64,000 nucleotides of DNA from Siphlonurus alternatus (Eukaryota; Arthropoda; Insecta; Ephemeroptera; Siphlonuridae). The stretch's first letter is position 1. Each line of letters starts with the position of its first letter. Shown here in pieces: positions 60,118 to 64,000 of the stretch. The position numbers were made by a program, and so were the translations under genes. The DNA lies in NCBI GenBank assembly GCA_949825025.1, contig OX463781.1:2767066-2831065 (forward strand), read 5' to 3'. The notes beneath the pieces were generated by a model, which was not told the DNA's origin, searched no databases, and saw only the letters and a list, made by a program, of their open reading frames with translations.

Positions 60118-60495
60118 TATTTTACAAGGATACATCTCTAAGAGCTTTTACAGCTCGCGGCGGGATAATGGGTAAAGATTAGGTAAGTAAAGGATGATGG
60201 CCATGGTCTGTTACACGTCCCAGCATTCACTGAGGTGAGACTGAGGGAACCGTGAAAAATCTCAGCCAGAAAGGACACCTCTACTTTTTGTCAATGGACC
60301 AAAGTGATATCACTGATATCCAAAGTCTGGGGAACCACACACAAGTGCATCACTGTACTGGATGGAGAGCGAGACGAATTTACCCCAGGGAGGGAGCAAC
60401 GTAATTTTTATATGAAACGGTCACCCATCCAAGTACTAAGCATGTTAGACGTAGCTTGACTTCGGTGATCTAACGTGAACCGCGCCAAGCTCAAG
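60118..60495 (-). repeat. 5S rRNA-derived SINE, copy S3
   Basis: Minus-strand head with GGTTCACGTTAGATCACCGA, AGTCAAGCTACGTCTAACAT and TACTTGGATGGGTGACCG; body as in S1 and S2; 3' end at TTGTAAAATATATATAT. Confidence 0.85.
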
Positions 60496-60900
60496 CTGAA
60501 CATACATTGTCTCAACTACATTGGAAATCTGTCTCATTTTCTCGTCGACTTACAAACTCTTACAACGTACAAGAGAATATATAAAGACAAATAATTGTTA
60601 CTCGTACTTTGCATTCCACAGTGTCTACGTTCAAATACAACTCCGCAAGTAATTGCCTACTTAACAATCAGTATTGGCAGAAGCGTTGATTGGTTGATTG
60701 TTAGTTTTGCAAGGAAACTTGATTCTTCATCGGAAATACGCTAGAAAATGTGTCAATACTTCAATCTATCAGAAAGCTTGGATTTTATACATATTTTTCA
60801 TGACAGTCAAGTAATATCACGTTTTTACAGCTTTGATTGTTAATGATTGAGCTGCAAGTTTTTTTTTATTTCATTTTAATTATAAATACTACATAATATT

Positions 60901-61058
60901 GAGTGCGATTCACGAAGAAGTTATATAACCAGGTTTCTAACCACGTTTAGCTTAACCACGTTTAACTATACCTGTTTTACGTGTTAAACCACCTAGTTAA
61001 ACGTGGTTAAGCTAAACGTGGTTAGAAATCTGGTTAACTGCTTCGTGAATCGCACCCA
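60901..61058. repeat. Palindromic MITE family F6, copy 4
   Basis: GAGTGCGATTCACGAAGAAG to CTTCGTGAATCGCACCC; the cleanest copy, with arms of about 70 bp (CAGGTTTCTAACCACGTTTA, GCTTAACCACGTTTAACTA). Confidence 0.88.
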
Positions 61059-61321
61059 TTATGGAGTGCAAGGTTTGCGTTACACCTCAATGAGCTGGAA
61101 TAGAGGGAAAAAATCAGGATTGTGTCTTAATAACTCTTCTTAATTATATGGGAAAAAAAGTAAGAAAATTACTTCTAAACTTTATGTTTTTTAAATTATT
61201 TACCTTATTTATATATTCTTTGATCCCCTTAACTGTACTGCACATATACTGCACAGATATATTTCAATAAAACAAGGTTTGCGATTATTTTTATTTTTAA
61301 CTATATACTTTATGTGTGTTA

Positions 61322-61624
61322 TACCCTAGTTGATATAATTTTCATCTTTTATTCACTTTTTAATGTATTTCATAGTCCTCTACAATTTTCACCATTTTAG
61401 AAGGAAAAAGACGAGTACGTTTTCCTTCCCCTTTTTTCAGCATAAAATGTAAAAAAAAAATTATTTCCATTTCATCCTCACTTTGAGCGAAGAAAAAAAT
61501 ATTATATTTTATTTTTTAATAATATTATTTAGATGTATTTTTGAGGTAAAAATACGTAATTAGATTAGGTTTAGACGTGTAGAGGATGAGTTGAAGACGT
61601 ATTTTTTCATCCATCTTGGAGTAT
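61322..61624. repeat. TIR MITE family F5, copy 6
   Basis: TACCCTAGTTGATATAATTT, CATCTTTTATTCACTTTTT, CATTTCATCCTCACTTTGAG and GGATGAGTTGAAGACGTAT, ending at TTGGAGTATA. A TTATATTTTATT block is inserted in the middle. Confidence 0.75.
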
Positions 61625-61959
61625 AACAATATTTGATATATATATATGATAGATTAAATTGCATCAATGAATGTTTGTCTATATTGAAATTTCATTAATG
61701 ACGACATCTGAGAAAATTAAGTATCGTTTACATTCAAAATCTTGCACTCGTCAGTGTAACAAAATTATATAATAACTTTGCATATTATATAATTACGTAC
61801 ATTATATTGCTATTATTTTAATCAAAATGACGCACATTTCTTATCAATATAATTATTATAGATAAGCTCTAAATATCAATGAAACAGACTGATATTATCT
61901 CTTATCTAAAATACATGGTGATATGAATTGATTTTTTCATTAACGATTCATTCTTTATA

Positions 61960-62814
61960 ATGCTGTGCTTACGAGTGTTTGTTGTGTGTTCTTTATTGAT
62001 CTTACAGGCCATGGGCTCAGCCCCAGAGGCCAGGAATGTAAGCGAAGAATGTACACAAGACTCAGCCTACATGATATCGGCTGCACAACGAGGCGTTACC
62101 TGGGCTCTTCATATGATAGACTCCGCTACTAAAATCCCTGATGGAATTCTTTACGGTAACATCGACCAGCTCGGTAATTACGACCAGTGCCTCAAAATTC
62201 ATGTCAACGATTCCACGGCTACATTCCAAGGTTTCTACTGCCGTGTGGTTCTTTTCATAACAACTGACGTGGCTCTTCCTACACACGTCATAAAATTGAC
62301 GAGTTCTCGTACGTCCCAACTAACGACTCGTGCAAACAACGAGTTGGTGTTACGTGTCGCGGTTTGTCTTCCCTCCACGTGTTCACCAGCTGATGTTAAA
62401 CAGCTGATTGACCAGTATGCACCGGAAGTTCTTTCCCTGTTACTCAACATGCCTCTCAATGTATCTGCATTCGTAGACCCTAACTATTGCAGTCAGTTTA
62501 ACGACGCAGAACCAATCACGTTGGCTTCATGGATGTACGTGGCGCTCTTGGTGCTCTTGATGGCCGTGGTGGTGTCCGCTACGGTGGTAGACTGCTGGGG
62601 AGGATCTTCCATACCAGAAGACGCCACCTCACTGCTGAGGACCTTCTCAGGACGGGCCACTGCCTGCAACCTCTTCTCCACTCGGTCGGAGTCGGGACAA
62701 CTCGGATGTCTGCACGGACTTCGGGTCCTCAGTATGGCCTGGATCATCCTCGGACACAGATATGAGGCCTACTTACTATCACCAATTTCAAACTCCATTG
62801 GAGTTTTAAACACG
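61960..62814 (+). CDS. NRF-6-like (nose resistant to fluoxetine) acyltransferase, first coding exon
   Basis: 285 codons. Signal peptide at residues 1-20 (VFVVCSLLILQAMGSA), then an extracellular NRF domain. Family hallmarks are the Trp-Ala-Leu segment (48-50), LGNYDQCL (71-78), GFYC (91-94) and VAVCLPSTCSPADV (133-146), with paired cysteines. One membrane helix follows (about 192-210), then HGLRVLSMAWIILGHR (252-267), the start of the acyltransferase-3 multi-pass domain with its conserved His. The exon ends at ACG before GTATAT (62815), phase 0; the rest of the protein (normally about 400 more residues) lies beyond the window. Family members act in membrane or secretory epithelia in lipid transport or drug response; the substrate here is unknown. 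A good acceptor-like CTTTATTGATCTTACAG at 61991-62007 leaves open an alternative, spliced start. Confidence 0.88.
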
Positions 62815-63045
62815 GTATATATATTATAACAAAACATGTCTCCGAAATGTATTTCTTAAATGTACAAAAATGTTAAAGGAATATAATTATTATCATTAAG
62901 TAGATCAGTCATTATGCTATTTTTTTATTATTATTATTTAAATGTGAATTTCCAAGCTGACAAAAGGTTCGTAAATTCACAATCAGGTTATTTTCAGTTA
63001 AGTTATTGCGGGAAGAGGGGGGGGGGAGAATTGAAGAGTACGTAT
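62815..63045 (+). other. Start of the NRF-like gene's first intron
   Basis: Begins GTATATATATTATAAC. AT-rich; the stretch to the window end contains MITEs F8, F7 and F4 but no visible second exon with acyltransferase motifs. Confidence 0.6.
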
Positions 63046-63256
63046 ACCTTTGTACACCACAAACTTTCTGCTTTGTTTGTAGACGTTACCACGCAGTCTA
63101 TGGAACCAAATCCTTTTTGGTTTTCTTTTTGATATTGATAGACTGGGTGCTCTTCTTACATCTCCCAAAATTTCAAATCTGCATCTCTCTGTCTATTGAA
63201 GCTGCAGCTCTAGCAAGTGAGGCAGGAGTAACGTTCGTGCTGTACAGAGGTGTACA
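63046..63256. repeat. MITE family F8, copy 3
   Basis: TTTGTACACCACAAACTTTC at one end and AGGAGTAACGTTCGTGCTGT ACAGAGGTGTACA at the other, inside the NRF-like intron. Confidence 0.7.
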
Positions 63257-63678
63257 TTTTCATTAACATAAACATCATTGGTAATAAACAGGCCATGACG
63301 TTAAATCTTATTTATTTATGTTTATAACAAAAGTGTACTCCACAAGTTATAAGTTTATAAGTTTTATTTAATAACAATTGGTTTTGTTTATTTATTTTGT
63401 TTAACAATAAACTTTGTTCAAATAATTTTTGCTTTCAACAATCATGTTGCATGAATTAAATTAATATCGATAGTAAAATACGTAAAAATAATTTTATTTT
63501 TATTTCATGAATCTTTCATATAGACTGAAAATACATTGTCTGTGGTGCAAATAAAAAAGACTATAAATTTAAATCATTTCTATAAACAACTTCTTTTGTG
63601 TTACAAAAATATAACGTAGCTAACACAAAAGTCAAGAAGGGAAGTTAATCGTATCCCCGGATCACATTTACATCGCTT

Positions 63679-63869
63679 TAGGTCTGTCTCACACCGGATC
63701 GCATGATTTCGCAGCGTATGATAAAAAAATTAAGAACCTATACGATCAGATGTACTTGCGCACAGTTTCGTATCGCATCGCATGCCATCATTACGTTTCT
63801 CATTTAGAACCGGTTCGAAATTTTTATCATACGATGCGATACGATATGAAGGCAGAATGCGACCCCCCT
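63679..63869. repeat. MITE family F7, copy 2
   Basis: GATCGCATGATTTCGCAGCG, TTAGAACCGGTTCGAAAT, ATCATACGATGCGATACGAT and a GCGACCCCCCTT end. Confidence 0.7.
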
Positions 63870-63870
63870 T

Positions 63871-64000
63871 AAGGTGGATTTTCATGAGCGATTTCCAGCC
63901 TGCGACGCGAATAATGTGCACTTACTGTAACATTCATATTTGGTGATTAAAAAAAAAAGAGCATCACAATTAACGCGATATCTGGTGAATTCGCTCGCCG
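63871..64000. repeat. MITE family F4, copy 4 (cut by the window end)
   Basis: AAGGTGGATTTTCATGAGCG start, TGCGACGCGAATAATGTGCA and GGTGAATTCGCTCGCCG as in other F4 copies; the right arm lies outside the window. Confidence 0.75.

Larger units (their letters stand above)
60496..61959. other. Upstream region of the NRF-like gene
   Basis: Holds F6 copy 4 (60901-61058) and F5 copy 6 (61322-61624). I see no clear TATA/initiator pair close to the ATG at 61960. Confidence 0.5.

Overview
The window is nuclear DNA from an animal, very probably an arthropod. It is AT-rich and gene-poor, the genes are split by introns, and almost everything else is repeat. Arthropod affinity rests on a non-specific endonuclease of the insect/crustacean dsRNase type, TCAGT initiators in the promoters, and SINEs headed by 5S rRNA or tRNA sequence that share a central domain. 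I cannot name the species; an insect is my best guess, with low confidence.

Only two host genes are convincing. A secreted DNA/RNA non-specific endonuclease lies on the minus strand. Its exon 1 is at 52033-52372 and its exon 2 at 49260-50443, and the splice joins them in frame; its RGH-type catalytic motif is altered. The first coding exon of an NRF-6-like (nose resistant to fluoxetine) membrane acyltransferase lies at 61960-62814 on the plus strand and the gene runs off the window.

Region by region: 1-11.9 kb is AT-rich DNA with foldback MITEs, a 28S rRNA fragment, SINEs and very long microsatellites, including a 1,050-bp compound tetranucleotide tract at 4.0-5.05 kb. About 11.95-18.06 kb is a noncoding composite of three nested tandem-repeat types (about 175, 526 and 443 bp). 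About 20.96-31.06 kb is a tandem array of roughly 2.6-kb units on the minus strand, each carrying a 151-153 codon ORF of unknown family, a conserved promoter, a leader exon with a strong splice donor, and a perfect 22-bp hairpin downstream. This array is the most novel item here. About 32.7-35.4 kb is a 5'-truncated, once-frameshifted non-LTR retrotransposon. 36-61 kb is dominated by at least ten families of foldback or TIR MITEs, often nested, with the endonuclease gene and three 5S-type SINEs among them. The NRF-like exon closes the window.

Little functional cooperation can be inferred. The array seems to be a local multigene family kept similar by exchange or selection, with transposable elements recording its later history: 30-42-nt stubs of the neighbouring LINE's 3' end occur inside three units, and another LINE's 3' end sits at a deletion in a fourth.
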